Part shown: positions 34,720 through 46,753 of the stretch, piece by piece
How positions within the stretch are numbered: the first letter of the stretch is position 1
How the letters are laid out: each line of letters starts with the position of its first letter
Assembly: GCA_014529385.2 (NCBI GenBank)
Contig: CM043958.1
Coordinates: 83,696,525 to 83,760,524 of the forward strand
From: Adiantum capillus-veneris
Lineage: Eukaryota; Streptophyta; Polypodiopsida; Polypodiales; Pteridaceae
Direction: 5' to 3'
Length of the DNA stretch: 64,000 nucleotides
Notes under the pieces: model-generated
Told to the model about the DNA's origin: nothing
What the model saw: only the letters and a program-made list of their open reading frames with translations
Database searches by the model: none
Made by a program: the position numbers and the translations under genes

Positions 34720-34900
34720 TCTCAAGGCGGACTAAACCCATCCCAAGGCGGCATCCCAAGGCGGACTAAACCCACACGGTCAGCGCAATAATTGAGGCGC
34801 GCTAAACTTGGGCAGCACACATCTGAAAGGCTTGGTCTACCAGTTTTGAACCCGCAACCTCACCCGGGCCCATGATGTTTTTACAATCTTTTATTATGAT
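34720..34900 (-). repeat. SINE-like unit with B-box-like sequence (weak)
   Basis: The - strand contains GTTGCGGGTTCAAAAC, close to a pol III B box. Downstream lies a short repeated stretch (ggtttagtccgccttggg) present twice. A convincing A box is not seen. Confidence 0.3.
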
Positions 34901-35119
34901 CCAACATGCTCTGTCCAAGTTTAGGGGGTTTAATTTCTAACCGGGTTTAGCTTTGATGTGACAGATGCAACTACGATTGCATTGATTTCGTGTGTGTGAC
35001 TTGTGAGTCGTGGATCCCCTCACCACCTTTCCTTTGATGTTGTGTGTTATTTAATCTTGAGACACAACTATAGCACCGAGAATCTATGCTATCTATTAAG
35101 CACGGAGGGATTCCGGCAT

Positions 35120-35250
35120 CCCCCTCTCTCTCTCTCTCTCTCTGTGTTCCTTCTTTTTCCTAGAAATTTCTCTCTCTTTCTCTCTTGAGTTTACTCTCTT
35201 TGTCCCCCTCCCCCCCCCCCCCTCTCCTTTCTCTCTCTCTCTCTTTCTCA
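35120..35250. repeat. CT-rich simple sequence
   Basis: Interrupted CT runs, a 15-base C run near 35208-35222 and a final CA stretch. Confidence 0.9.
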
Positions 35251-35503
35251 CACACGCACACATGCTTACATGCATGTGGCATCAAGCAGGCCCGTGAGCT
35301 CCTCACCTTGCTAGCCCTACAAGCCTATGTGCTTGATCCTACGAGGTAGGTTAGTGTGAAGGCCTTCCTAAAATTAGACATATGCAATGAAACGGGAAAG
35401 AAAACTAAAGATGCTTTATATAACTTTTCCTTAAATAATCGAGATCATTCTAAAACCTTTTTGAAATCAATAAATAACAATAAAAATAAATTTTCCTTGC
35501 ACT

Positions 35504-35505
<2 letters not shown>

Positions 35506-35538
<33 letters not shown>

Positions 35539-35640
35539 GATGGTGCCTTCCTCTTTTTCTTCCTCTTGGTCGTTGTCTCTCTCTCTCATACAGAGTCACA
35601 CACACAAAATACAAGTTTCTCTCTCTCACTCTCTCTCTCA
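35506..35640. repeat. CT microsatellite cluster
   Basis: Two CT blocks (35508-35538 and 35574-35640, interrupted) separated by a pyrimidine-rich linker. Apparent frames across it are products of the repeat. Confidence 0.9.
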
Positions 35641-36004
35641 TTGTGTTTGTGTACGAAAGCCGTTGTGAGTTTCTCACCTTCTTTTGTCTACGAGTGTATC
35701 ATGTCTAAACACTAACTTTTTTTTTTAAAAAGTCAACTTAGCACTAATTAAACCAACCACCAAACTCTATTAGATTTTTTTTTTTGTGGGGTTTTGTGTG
35801 TTGGGGGAAGGGGAAGGGAAAGCCTCGGCACTATCTAACACGGGATATTATATGAAGTATAAGCGATGAGATCTACGACATTGAAGTGAAGCACATTTTT
35901 CTACGAAACTTAGACATCGTTCAATTTATTTTCGTTTATTTTTTTTGTTCATGTTTACTTTTGCCCCTATTTGAGTTCACTTTATTAAAGAGTGGTTTCG
36001 CCTT

Positions 36005-36230
36005 GGGACAAACAACCCCACGCGAGCGAGTGGTTAGGGCTTGGGCTGTCAAACAAGAGGTCTCGGGTTTAGATCTCTGGCCCACGGGGGGGGGGGGGGG
36101 GGTTCAATGCACAGACTTTTTTCTCCATTGTTCGTTCTCCTCGAGATCCCCGCAACAAGTCTTCCATCGTTGATCCCATCAGTTGGGGGTCATTAAGACC
36201 CTGTCTTAGATAGTGCTCGGGGGAGAGAGG
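36005..36230 (+). repeat. tRNA-derived SINE-like element, copy A
   Basis: GCGAGTGGTTAGGGCTTGG (A-box-like) is followed about 30 bases later by GTCTCGGGTTTAGATCTC (B-box-like). This is the spacing of an internal pol III promoter in a tRNA-derived SINE. A 17-18 base G run near 36086 interrupts the body. A poly(A) or other tail was not identified. Confidence 0.5.
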
Positions 36231-36439
36231 GGGATGATTAAATTGTCAAAAGAGAGAGAGAATCCAAGGAGATTCTCCACTTAGGGTGGCCCATTAAGTA
36301 CTTAAATGGGTGTAGGAATCCATGCAATGCATAACAAGTTTCACTATCATGTTTGAGAGAGGTCTCCTATTCTGCCTACTCCAGTTTTCATTATGTGTAA
36401 ATCTTCACAAGATGCTCTAAGAATCTCCGTCCACTCTCC

Positions 36440-36545
36440 ATTTCAAAGGCCACAGCAAAATCACTTTTCGTTACTCACGTTTGAACCCATCGCGTTGAGT
36501 GTCTAAGGGTCAAGCTAACCCACTCGGCCACAAGCGGATGATGGT
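36440..36545 (-). repeat. tRNA-derived SINE-like element, copy B
   Basis: On the - strand GTGGCCGAGTGGGTTAGC (tRNA-Ser/Leu-like A box) is followed about 25 bases later by GATGGGTTCAAACGTG (B box). The spacing and sequence are clearly tRNA-like, but no complete cloverleaf with acceptor stem is apparent. A SINE head is more likely than a tRNA gene. Confidence 0.6.
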
Positions 36546-36641
36546 GTGTGGGATGGCTTTATGCATCAAAAACAAAAAATTGAAAACATCCGGTCCCCCC
36601 ACCTCCCAAAACCCAACCCCTTTTTTTTCCTTTCTTTGCCT

Positions 36642-36713
36642 GCTCCCTTCCCTTTTGTTTCATGAAACTTATCAGTTTCCCTTCCCTTTTGTTTCATGAA
36701 ACTTATCAATTTG
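36642..36713. repeat. Two-copy 34-35 bp tandem duplication
   Basis: ttcccttttgtttcatgaaa followed by cttatca is present twice in immediate succession. Confidence 0.9.
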
Positions 36714-36739
36714 TAGACTTTCCTTTAAATGCACCTCCA

Positions 36740-37620
36740 ACAAATTTTTTTATTTTTTATTTTTGTCAATCTCACACATTATGTGAGAGATGATTACATT
36801 AAAAAAGAAAACATACATAGCCCATGCAAAAACCTTGCCATGGGGTCCAATACCATCGTTACCATCACAATAAGTCCACAAGGATGCCCAACCCGTATAA
36901 AATGACACAGAGACAATAACCATTCAGGAACAACATCGGGCTAATACAGAAACATACACAATACCTAAAGAACCTGAAGAAGGTGTGTAGGAGTGCCACC
37001 AACCAGGAGGGTCTTTCACCCCACCCTTGCATACTCGCAACACACCACCAAAAGACATTGGCTTTAAACCCGAACCAACCATACTCGAGCAAACTTGAAG
37101 ATCCAACACTAGGAATCGAGAACGATGAAATGCCAACCGCTTCGCACGTCGATGCCTCTAGCAAGCACCATCAGAAAATGTTGCATCTCGAAAGCGAGGA
37201 TATTCAGGTGAGCCAAGCAACTTCGATAAGCAGGGCAGAAGTACCTAGGGTTGCCACGGACCTATATGATGCTCTCAGCATCATACCATCCGCCTTCGGC
37301 ACCATGTCCCAACCAAACCTCCGCACAGACCAACAGCAAGAGAACATGCAACAAACCCCCAACCAAAAGTGACCGAACCTCCATGTTGACCAGTAGCATA
37401 AGAGCATGTAACGCCAGATTCACCCCTAACAGGAGCATGCCACCACTAAGTCCCGAGCACAAAAAAATCCAGATCTGAGATGGCGAGAGAATACCTTTGC
37501 AAGTCAAGGCAGCCAAGGGTCCACACTAAAGACCACCCCTATCCATCGATCATAGACCACGCTTTCAAAGGCGCTCTGATCGACATGCAGAGCCATCCGT
37601 GACCCCCTGATACTGAGTGA
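36740..37620 (-). mobile_element. Retroposon 3' end (candidate LINE tail)
   Basis: Read on the - strand, a GC-moderate body ends in AATGTAATCATCTCTCAC and then an A-rich run (aaaaataaaaaataaaaaaa). This resembles the 3' UTR and tail of a LINE. No RT or endonuclease motif is present, so the type is uncertain. Confidence 0.3.
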
Positions 37621-37987
37621 GAGCGGTCGGGGACTACCTGTGAGGCCCCCTTCCTTTGCCAAAGCTGGTGCAAACCCTCAAAACCAAGGCAAGCCCTCCC
37701 TTGCTCCCGGTCCACGAAGCAGGCTAATGTATAACTTTCAAGAAAAATTTAACTTTGATTTCCAAGGAAAACTTGACTTTTCTTTCTCTTCCATAAAACT
37801 TAAGGCATCTTCTAAGATTCTACATAATAGTAATAGGTCCAAAATTGGCACCACTTTAGTTTATTTGGACCAATTTTTGGCCTGCCCCAAAGGGGTGAAG
37901 CCTTACCGATACCTCCCCTTTTTTTCATGAAAAGGGCAAGGTTATTTAGAGAACAAAAAACATTTAAAATAAAGACATTCCCTTTCA

Positions 37988-38152
37988 TTGTTTTTAAAGC
38001 TTTGCAAACAAGGTGACGGTGTTTTAAAATGGTGGATTGATCCTTTCAAAAAAGGGTGCACGATAAGAATTATTGTTTTTAAAGCTTTCCAAACAAGGTG
38101 ATGATGAGTTTAAATGGTGGATTGATCCTTTCAAAAAATGATGCACAAGGTG
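37988..38152. repeat. ~83 bp tandem duplication
   Basis: Two adjacent copies beginning ttgtttttaaagctttgcaa and ttgtttttaaagctttccaa, each ending near tcctttcaaaaaa..g.tgcac. They differ at several positions. Confidence 0.85.
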
Positions 38153-38154
38153 CC

Positions 38155-38491
38155 CTCTGGTAGCAGTTGGGTTGGTTGTGGGTAGCAGTTGGGTTGGTTG
38201 TGGGTAGCAGTTGGGTTGGTTCTCTTTATGATCTTTTGATGTATAAACCTTTTTTTATGTTGGGATGTGGTGGTTGTTGGGATGGCTCCCCTGTTAGCCG
38301 GCTACAATCGTGGTTGTTGGACGTTGGACAGCACGGTTTGCCAATTTTTTGGTGGGATGTTTTCTGTGTTTTGATGTGGCAACCTATGTATTGTGGGATG
38401 CCAAGGCTCATTTTGAGCTTGGATGGTGTTGTAAACCTTTTTGGTTATTCTTATATACAACTCACTATTGTGAGTATTAAAAAAAAAAAAA
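38155..38491 (+). mobile_element. Retroposon 3' end with poly(A) and minisatellite
   Basis: A 22 bp unit (gtagcagttgggttggttgtgg) is repeated about three times. A G/T-rich body then ends in ttgtgagtatt and 13 A residues near 38479-38491. Such bodies with a terminal A run are typical of LINE or other poly(A) retroposon 3' ends. No coding motif was recognised. Confidence 0.4.
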
Positions 38492-39213
38492 CTTATCAAA
38501 AGATTTTAGGTCGGCTTCTTAAGGATTTGCTTTTCATGGTATTTTGATACGATTTGTCTTGACCTGATAAGCAATTGATGGATTCGGCATCTGACTTGGA
38601 TTGCTTAAACAAATTTTAATATTTTCTAGTAGGTAACTATTCAAAACACTTACTTTTGAAGAAACACCCTTGAAGTGGGTGTTTTTTTTATGTTTGCAGA
38701 ATACAGTGGCATGTGCAACGGATTCTATCCCCTAGGATATAGCCAGTAGATGCAACAAACTTCTTAGCAGAACGCCTTAGATCAGATGCTCCCCGCACGA
38801 GCCACACAAGAAGGAAAAGTTGTAGTAGTAGAGTCCCAAACAATACAATACTCTATACAAAACAAGAGGGAAGTAAAGAAAATCCAACTATCATAATTGA
38901 TTCTTCACAACTCTATCCATATACAATAGAAAGACAAATAACTACCCCACAAGACTAATGCAATCAACAATTACCAGCAACATAACGGAAACCAACTTCT
39001 GCAACTATCATCAAACGAATCAAACGAATAGATGGAATCAAACGAATCTAGCTACAACACATCCACTCTCAATGAGAATGACAACTGACTCCACCCATGC
39101 AATCCGAGGTCTATGATGGTAACACCTAAGGGACAAGGGTAGTGTCTATAACAGAGAAGGTATAAAAAATCTAGAGCAGACCAACCACCCACAGAGAACT
39201 CTGCATCTAATGG
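38492..39213. other. No recognisable feature
   Basis: No convincing frame. It ends with the left half of the target duplication of the solo LTR. Confidence 0.4.
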
Positions 39214-39218
39214 TGGCT

Positions 39219-40852
39219 TGTCATAAAATCTAATATCTAACCAACCCAAATGATTTTCTCATATTAAATTGATCACTTAATGTGGGAGAATAAACGCGAA
39301 CAAGTGTTAAGATATAGATATGTGCTTATAGATCTATCTCAACACGGGGCCAATAGTAAAGGGGCCCAAATGGGAGATGGTCTATCAAGAGCAAGGCTAA
39401 CCAATGGAGCATAAGACCTTAGGGTTAGCTTCATTGAAGACCTCCAATAATGTGTGTAAAAGTCCTTTGACCTTAGGTAAGCTAGGGTTGAGCTTGAGGT
39501 GGGAACCCGGCCCAAGCTCAAGGTGCTTGTCGTGCTTGAGGTGCTTGTCCTGCTTGAGGTGCTTGTCATGCTTGAGGTGCTTGATTAAGATGCTTGAGGT
39601 GCTTGACTCGCTCCATGCTTGAGGTGCTTGACTTGGTGCATGATTAAGGTGCTTGAGGTGCCTTGAGAAGCTTGCCTGAGATGCTTGTGGGAACACCCCC
39701 TACTTCAAGTGCTTTGTCATGCTTAATGACTAAGGTGCTTGAGCTCCTAAAGTCAAAAGCATCCCTACAAGAGGGGGGGCGAGCCCTTTTCCTAGGGATT
39801 AGAGAGAGAGAACACACACACACACTCACACTCACAAGGGAAGCCCCAGCTTGAAGAGGCAGCAAGGACACATGTCAGGTCCCTACCCATGTTACCTTCA
39901 TGTGTTGCTTGAAGCCTATTGGCTAGGCTTCAAAGGGGTCCAATGATAAATTACTTGAATTATCTAATTGATTTTGCATTTATCAAGTCCTCTATCTCAA
40001 AGGGGAAAGGGGGACACTTGTCCCAAGGCTACCCATGTTGCTTGTAATGGCTCCTGCTTGTGATTGGCTAGGCCTGGAGGGGTCCAATGAGCTTCAAGCA
40101 TGAGCTACAAGGGGGGGTCGACCCAAGCAAGCTAGGGGGGTGCTTAGGGGGTATACTCACCCACACACACTCACAAGCACTCTCATTGTGTACTATGCAA
40201 AGTGCAAGAGCTCCCTCTCCTTCTCGAAGCAAGTAGAGGTTGAGAGCCTACACCAACACTCTTGGCTATGGAGTGCAAATCAACCAAGATCCATGCTTCA
40301 ATGCTTAAGCTTTCCATCTCCTTCTCCTTCATTACTATGCTATTATGTATGCTAGCAACAAGAGTATGATAAGTGAGGAACTAATTCTTTCTCCTACGAA
40401 ATGTTTCTTCTTCCTCTTCCCTACCCTCATTCCTGCTAGCCCTCTCCACCTTCGAAGGTGTTTGAGGTCTTGGGACTGAGGCTTGGGATAGTTAAAGCTT
40501 TCTTCAATTTTATGTTATGTTTGTGATGCATGAAGCCTTCCATCTTCATGGCATCACCTAGGTCACAAGGAACACAAAGACCGTATTGTAACAAGTCTCT
40601 CTTTATGGGAGAAATCATAATACAAATGCCTATTGGAGGGGGGACCGGCTCCACATAAATCCGGTCCTCAACTGTTGTCATGTTCTCTAAACTCTCTCTC
40701 TTGCAAAAGTATTGTCTATGCCAAGTTAACTAATTGCTATGATTATGTTGCTATCTTCAATTATGTCAACCCGCTATGCTCACAAAATCATTTCTTGAAA
40801 GTACTCTCATTTAATTCCGCTACTCTCACATATTAAGGCAAATTCCATTACA
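39219..40852 (+). repeat. Solo LTR of the chromovirus family with target duplication
   Basis: TGTCATAAAATC...CCATTACA, 1634 bp, in the orientation opposite to the LTRs at 14034 and 21214. It is flanked on both sides by TGGCT (39214-39218 and 40853-40857), a perfect 5 bp target site duplication. No internal sequence remains, so this is a product of LTR-LTR recombination at the insertion site. It carries its own version of the CAAGCACCT-type minisatellite (inverted, about 39500-39680). Confidence 0.95.
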
Positions 40853-40857
40853 TGGCT

Positions 40858-41990
40858 TGAGAAATCACACGTGCTCTGGACAACCATACATACCATACGT
40901 TTTGCATTGCAAGTGTTTGTGCTATTCGGCTCACATGCACTTCCCAGAATTATGAAATGGAGGTACCTATTATCGCGAGGTGTTGGATACTTGAAAATGC
41001 ATACAATGAGTCTAACAGACTAAAAGTGAGTTTCTCACTTCATTACATGTGCAGCATTGTGCTTGGGATACTAGCTATTTGTTTTAGTAATTTCTAGAGA
41101 GGATAAACCTAGAAAGAATGTACTAGCCAGATAACAAGGGTAGAGAGGATAAAAGAGAGAGGTGAGAATTTATTCTAAAGAATACCTCCTCGAGTGGTTG
41201 GTAGTATACGAAGCTCAAAACTGGCATATGTATACTTTGTTGAAAATCACCCCCCTACAAGAGGTAGAACAAACAGAAGCACATATGTAACATGGGAGGA
41301 CTGAATCCCCCTCCCCTGTTGACTGAAACCAATGACACCAACACCTACACGTGATCAACAACAACATAGAAAAGTTGGGAGAATCCATCAAAGCCGAATT
41401 TGTATAACCAATTGATGTACACCATCTCATATGCATGGATGGATCACACGGTGAGACAAATGAACTGCTCGAAAGAACAACGCCCCTAATATATGCACAA
41501 TCAACATCCTGATGTAATATCTACACGAGTCATTAGCCAAGTCCTTCAATGGAATAGCTATGGAAGAGGATAAAAATTGATCCAAGGATCCAACACATCC
41601 ATAACGGCTCCATGTAAAGCATAGCAAGAGAGTATCATGGAAATAACATTGGATCATCATACAATTGCAGTTCAAATAGCAATCAACAAACTACTCTCCA
41701 AACATGGAGAAAACACAGTTGTAGGAGATGGCTCCGTCTATGAAAGAGGGTATATCCAGTCATTTTCATTGTGATAAGATTTGACATATAATTTATTGTT
41801 ACAAAAGGCAAAATAATAAATGAAAAAAGGAAAAAAATTTAGCAAAAAGGTTAAATAATATCAAGGAAAAAAACGATGATAAGGCTATTCTTTTTATAGC
41901 ATGTGTCATGAACTCTGTCTCATTATTTGTCGAGATGTTGCCATGATACGTGGTATGTGGATTCTATTGCCTTGAGCTACATGGCCAATC
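40858..41990. other. No recognisable feature
   Basis: No gene or clear repeat seen. Confidence 0.35.
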
Positions 41991-41995
41991 ATGGT

Positions 41996-42555
41996 GAATG
42001 GTTAAAGCTTGGGAGGCCCACTCTAAATATGTAAGTGTATCACGTGAGCTCATCAAAAAGGATATTTAAACTCCAAAAGGTTACAAAATTACATTTACAA
42101 GAAGATGCAGTGGGAGAAGGGGCGGGGGAGGGGGGGCACAAAATGTAAATGTGAGAAAACGTTATAGGTTTACGAAGGAGAGGGGTCATCTAATTTAGGG
42201 TGAAGCATGTGTGAAGATGGGTTTTTAAAGATACCTCTTGAAGCCAAGTGATATAGGTAATTTCTATGTTTTACGATCTTTCTATTGTTCATTCAATTGT
42301 TGAGGGTGATGAGTTCAATGGCTTTGATTATGACTTGGGCAGTCCACCAAGTCATAATTTGGTGGGTCCATTCTACATATGTAAGTGTATTTTGTTAGTT
42401 TTATCAAAATGGGAATTTAAGTTTTAGATATTACAAAATTGCATTTTTCAAAATGTGAATTGGAAAAAAAGTTACAAAGGTTATGAAGGAAAAGGGGGCA
42501 TTTAACTCGTGACGTGTGAAAAGGGATTATTTAAATGCCACTTGACTACATAGGA
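41996..42555 (+). repeat. Two diverged ~300 bp copies of a dispersed repeat
   Basis: Segments 41996-42260 and 42310-42555 share ttggg.(g/c)agtccac or ggaggcccac, atatgtaagtgtat, atttaa, gttacaaa.tt, aaggagagggg or aaggaaaaggggg, and a terminal tttaaa...ccactTg.a pattern. A third relative lies at 3060-3300. Confidence 0.4.
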
Positions 42556-42769
42556 TTGTGCATGAGCTTGAGACTCCAAACATGAAAATGCCTCAGGTGA
42601 AGAAGCCTATGGAATTTTTTATTGTAACAAGTCTACAAGAGTGAAGAATTTGCTGCAAAGTTTGACAGATAGTTATATGTGTTGCATCATTATGCATATA
42701 CTGCATGCACAATGGTCATACACCATGGAGACCATTGGAATGATAATTGGGAGACGGTCATGAGTATGG

Positions 42770-43360
42770 GAATGAGACATGAGATTTGGTGCCTTTGCCA
42801 AAGGGCAAGTACATAGTAAGGCACAACCAATGGATGTGGCATAAGCACCTACATGGTAAATTGGTATCCACAGGTTATGATCATATTTGTGGCATTAAAT
42901 ATGAGGAAACACTTGCTCTTATTACTAAGTTGGCAACCACTAGACATGTAATTGCAGTAGCTAAAGCTACATTTTTCTTTTGCAAACAAATGCAAGTGAA
43001 TAATGTTGTCTTGCATGGTTATGTACAAGAGGAGGTCTAAATGGATTTATTAACCAATCTTGTAGATGAGAATCACCCTAAGTATGTATCTAGGCTACGT
43101 GAAACCTGATATGGGTTGAAAAAATCCTCACAAGCATGGCATGGTGAGATTCTGGGGTATCTTTTCAATAGTGATTTTCCTACTACAAGTATATATCTAG
43201 GCTACATAAAGCCTCTTATGGGTTGGAAAAATCTTCACGAGCATGGCGTGATGAGATTCTTGGATATCTTCTCACTAGTGATTTTCGTACTACAAATTAC
43301 TCCAAGTATTCTACGACCTTACTTATGGAAGCTTGTCATCTTCTTTCCTAAATGACATTC
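42770..43360 (+). pseudogene. Ty1/copia reverse transcriptase relic
   Basis: Fragments in order match copia RT: VPLPKGKYIVRHNQW, GIKYEETLALITKLATTRHV, QMQVNNVVLHGYVQEEV and YGLKKSSQAWHGEILGYL. Stops follow the EEV motif and a duplicated segment is inserted. No LTR or other pol domain could be tied to it. It is an old dead copy. Confidence 0.85.
43081..43300 (+). repeat. Internal ~105 bp tandem duplication in the copia relic
   Basis: The stretch encoding the K-S-S-Q-A-W-H-like RT motif occurs twice in a row. Compare 43085-43186 with 43190-43291; both contain gtatctaggcta-like and gagattcttggatatctt-like blocks. Divergence of about 15% suggests an old duplication. Confidence 0.7.
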
Positions 43361-44225
43361 TTATATATTGAGAGGAGCCACTTAACTTATTTCAAAATAG
43401 TATGCGGTTTGCTATGGGAACATACTTAATGATAAGAACAATAAGTGTGAGTTCTTACAAACAAAAATCTAATACCTGCATCATGTCATCCTCAACGCTA
43501 GAACAAGATGGTTCCTAATAAGGTTTAGGCAATCAATTATGGTCTCACCACAAGAATATGGAGTAATTGCATGCTTTCTTTGGTATGATTGGATATTGCT
43601 ATGATTCTAGTAAGAAATATGATGAGATTGCAATACCCACAACTAATTTAAGGAAAGCTCAAGGTTGAGCATTTACTTGCATAGAGCAAAAACATAGCTT
43701 TGAAAATATTAAGTTACCTTTATCTATGGCTCGAGTCTAGCTAATGTGGATCCACATAAAACATTGGTGGTGGATTTGATGTTAGTTATTGAGCTATAGG
43801 AGGTGTTGTACTACATGATGATACACCTATTTCCTTTAAAAGTAAGAATTAGATAGAGCTTAGTAAAGTGAGTCGAATGCTACCATACATGCTTTAAGAA
43901 AACTGTGTCAGAACTTAGAGGTTGTTCACTTAAGGCAACAGATAGGGCAAGGGTGAGCACTTGCAACCATAATGTGAGCAATGATAAGGAGTGGCAAGGA
44001 AGGGTTTAGATGGCGATGCAAAGCATGATCTAAGGAGCCCTCTTGCAAAGAAGTTCTTTTATGACAACTTGAGTCCACTTGCTTTCCTACATGTTTTGTT
44101 GCATTGTACTCAGTAATGCTCCCTTTTCAAAGTGACCTCTAGGCAAAGTGCTAGTGAAATAGAAACTTTTTTATCTGTGTTTTGGCTTTCTTGCAATGCT
44201 AAGGTGATGCTAGTTCAAAATTTTT
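43361..44225. other. Possible remainder of the copia relic
   Basis: Short broken frames near 43780-43900 could be decayed RNase H, but no motif is certain. Otherwise nothing is seen. Confidence 0.3.
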
Positions 44226-44405
44226 TGTGGTTCAAATGTAAGGGAAGCTCTATTATTAAGTGTTGTATTTGGTAAAGTGTAAACCAATTGCTACTTTGAA
44301 TGCAAAGATGATGATTTTGAAAACCTATCTGAGAGCCAAATGTAAGGGCAGCATTAGTCTTAAATGGTCTATTTGGTGAAGTGTGGACCAATTGCAAGCT
44401 CTAGA
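44226..44405. repeat. ~106 bp diverged direct repeat
   Basis: Two units starting aaatgtaagggaagc and aaatgtaagggcagc share the core ggtctatttggtgaagtgtg.accaattgc with differences. Confidence 0.7.
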
Positions 44406-44805
44406 CTCTCCCCGTCTAGGCTCTTGGCTATTTGAAAATGCATTGGGCAAGGCTGCCTTAAGTAGGGTAAAACACCCAAAAAAGAACCAGGTCCACCCGA
44501 AGACCCCCAATTTATATACAAAAAAGCTCCAATACAGAACAACAGAGTTTTGGTGGTTTTGTGGCTAGTGCATGCGAAAATGAATCGTAACCCTTGGATC
44601 TCATGTTGCATCCCCGCTAGCGCGTTGACTTTTTACATTCCTTGGGGGTGTCTCCTATCGCAAATAGAAGCATGCCTTTTTACACTTTTTAAAGGGTAAA
44701 ATTTTAAAAATGGAGCTAAATTTTACACAATATTTCCAAAACTCTAGGTAGGGTTTTTCCTTTTGCCTGATTCATAGAGTGACAATGTGAAGTTGAAGCC
44801 TGATT

Positions 44806-45801
44806 CTATCTCTCATTTGGTTTCCAAAAACCTTCTTCAGCTTGATGATAGGGCGGTAAGGGCTGTGAAGTTCGCAACCCTGGATGCATAAATCTCTTCC
44901 ATTCGTCTTGCTGAGTAATAGAAGTGGCATGTTCTACCATATTTCTAAATAAGGACAAAGGAGTATACCTCTGCTGCTCCTTTCTTGAGAGATTTAGCTT
45001 TAGTGGTGGTTGTTGGCTTTTCCAAAATTCTGTCTCGTCAGAAGAACTGGGGCTAGACTCAGAACTAGGAAAAACATACCTTTTTTGCTTAGGAAAGGAA
45101 AAAGGTTTTCTCACCATGTTGTTAATCCTTGGTTGACTATCATTAGAAAATTCTGGTCCTTCAAAATGATGGTCCTTCAAAATGATCACCCGAAATTGAT
45201 TCATTTGTAGAAATGACTGTTCTTCATCATAATCATATTCAGTATACTCAGCAGCAGGGATATCTTTAGTTTGCAGAACATTGCAGTAGATTACTTCATA
45301 TTCATAATTATCCCTAAGTACTACATTTCCAAAAATTTTCTTTCGTTGAGGGCATTCTAGAGCGATATGCCCTAGTTTGTTACAAATGTAACATCTCACC
45401 TGCTTTCTTTCTTCTTTGCTGAGTTTTCTTTTCCTTCTGGCTACTTTAATGAATTTCTTACCATACTTGTTTTTGTGATGTTTGATTTTGTAGTCGCACT
45501 TTGTTTTGTCTCTACATCCAAAAGACTTAGCCTTAGTTTCTTTATCACAAAAACTGAAGTTAAATCCCCTTACCTGCTTGATTTCCTTTTCCATCCTTAT
45601 CCTACCACATTCAATGTCAGTAACTTTATCCACAAAAGAATTGATTTTTGCTAGAGATATATTTTCATCAAGGTGCAAACCCGCTACTTTGATTCTTTCT
45701 TTTACTAGATTTGCAAATGACTCAGGGAATGAATTGATATAATATTTTTTATATTCAGCTTTGAAATACCCTCCTAGAAATTGATACATGAGATGTATCA
45801 A
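44806..45801 (-). pseudogene. Pararetrovirus coat protein region
   Basis: A 331-residue open stretch. It has a basic Lys/Arg-rich segment, then the CCHC zinc knuckle CYICNKLGHIALECP at about 145-160, and an acidic Ser/Glu-rich C-terminal part. This layout is that of caulimovirid coat proteins, which use the knuckle and basic tract to bind the pregenomic RNA. The start is not a true start: coat sequence probably continues upstream in another frame. After residue 331 the frame stops and no protease follows. Confidence 0.8.
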
Positions 45802-46009
45802 ATGTTGTTGGTATTTCTTAATCTGAGTAAAATCACATAGTTTGCTTCGAAAACATGCCTCTTTGTTTCGTTCCTAGATTTTGTTGGTTGACCAAGGATT
45901 GCATAAACAATGCTGCAAAGAATAGTGAAATTACATTATTGAAATTTTCACGGCCTTCTGGTCCTCCTTGCATAATGTAAGCCTTGCTGTCTGTGCTTAG
46001 GTGATCCCA

Positions 46010-46753
46010 CTAGGCCCGCAGCATACCTTGAAATCCAGCTATTATCATCGACACTGATTGTCTTAGGGTAAGATCTTTATAGTGGATTCCATAATGAGCA
46101 GACTTGTAGATAAACTCAAAAACTTGCCATACCTGTTCCTGAGTAAGCCCATCAACATCAAGAATAGTCATATCTCCAATCTTTGTAACACCTTTAAAAG
46201 TTGTTGCAAAAGAGGATGAGGGTGTTTCAACTTTTATCTCGTCTCTTTCCATTTTAATTGGATTCACCTTTCTGACTTGTTCTTCACTGCTGATATTTGA
46301 CTCTCCATCAAAGGGTTACTCAAGGGCTGAAAATATCTGAGGAAGGAAGATATCTAATTCATCAAGATCTTCTTCTTCATATTTCACACATCTATCATCT
46401 TGAAATACAATCCAGTCAGAATCTTCGGGTAAAATTGTTCTAACTACTTCACCCATTTGTTGTCGTTGCTGCCAATCTTGCACCTGAGCATTTACTCCCC
46501 ATCTTTGATAGGGATTATATCCATCTTGAACATCTTCATCTGCAAAGGGGGACATGTCGGGTGGAAAGTGTGTTACTGACTCAATCACTGATTCGTGAAG
46601 GACAGTCGAGAACATCCTTGGGAAATCTTTATGATTAGGGCTACCAACAAAATTGATTACCTGCTGTAAATTCTCTTTGTTGTTCCTCAATGATTTTTTC
46701 TTTACCCTTGTTATCAAGAGGAAATACCCCCCGTCGGAGTAGGAGACTGACAA
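46010..46753 (-). pseudogene. Pararetrovirus segment between movement and coat proteins
   Basis: Two frames (46753-46316 and 46267-46010) encode acidic, Gln/Asp-rich sequence (for example QDWQQRQQMGEVV) and a helical TQEQVWQVFEFIYKSAHY segment that fits the upstream part of a coat domain. No catalytic motif is seen. Position and orientation tie it to the viral polyprotein. At least one frame break separates the two parts. Confidence 0.6.

Noticed and set aside
36440-36545. tRNA-Ser/Leu gene
   Set aside because: The A and B boxes are good, but I cannot pair an acceptor stem or place a normal anticodon arm. A SINE head is more likely.
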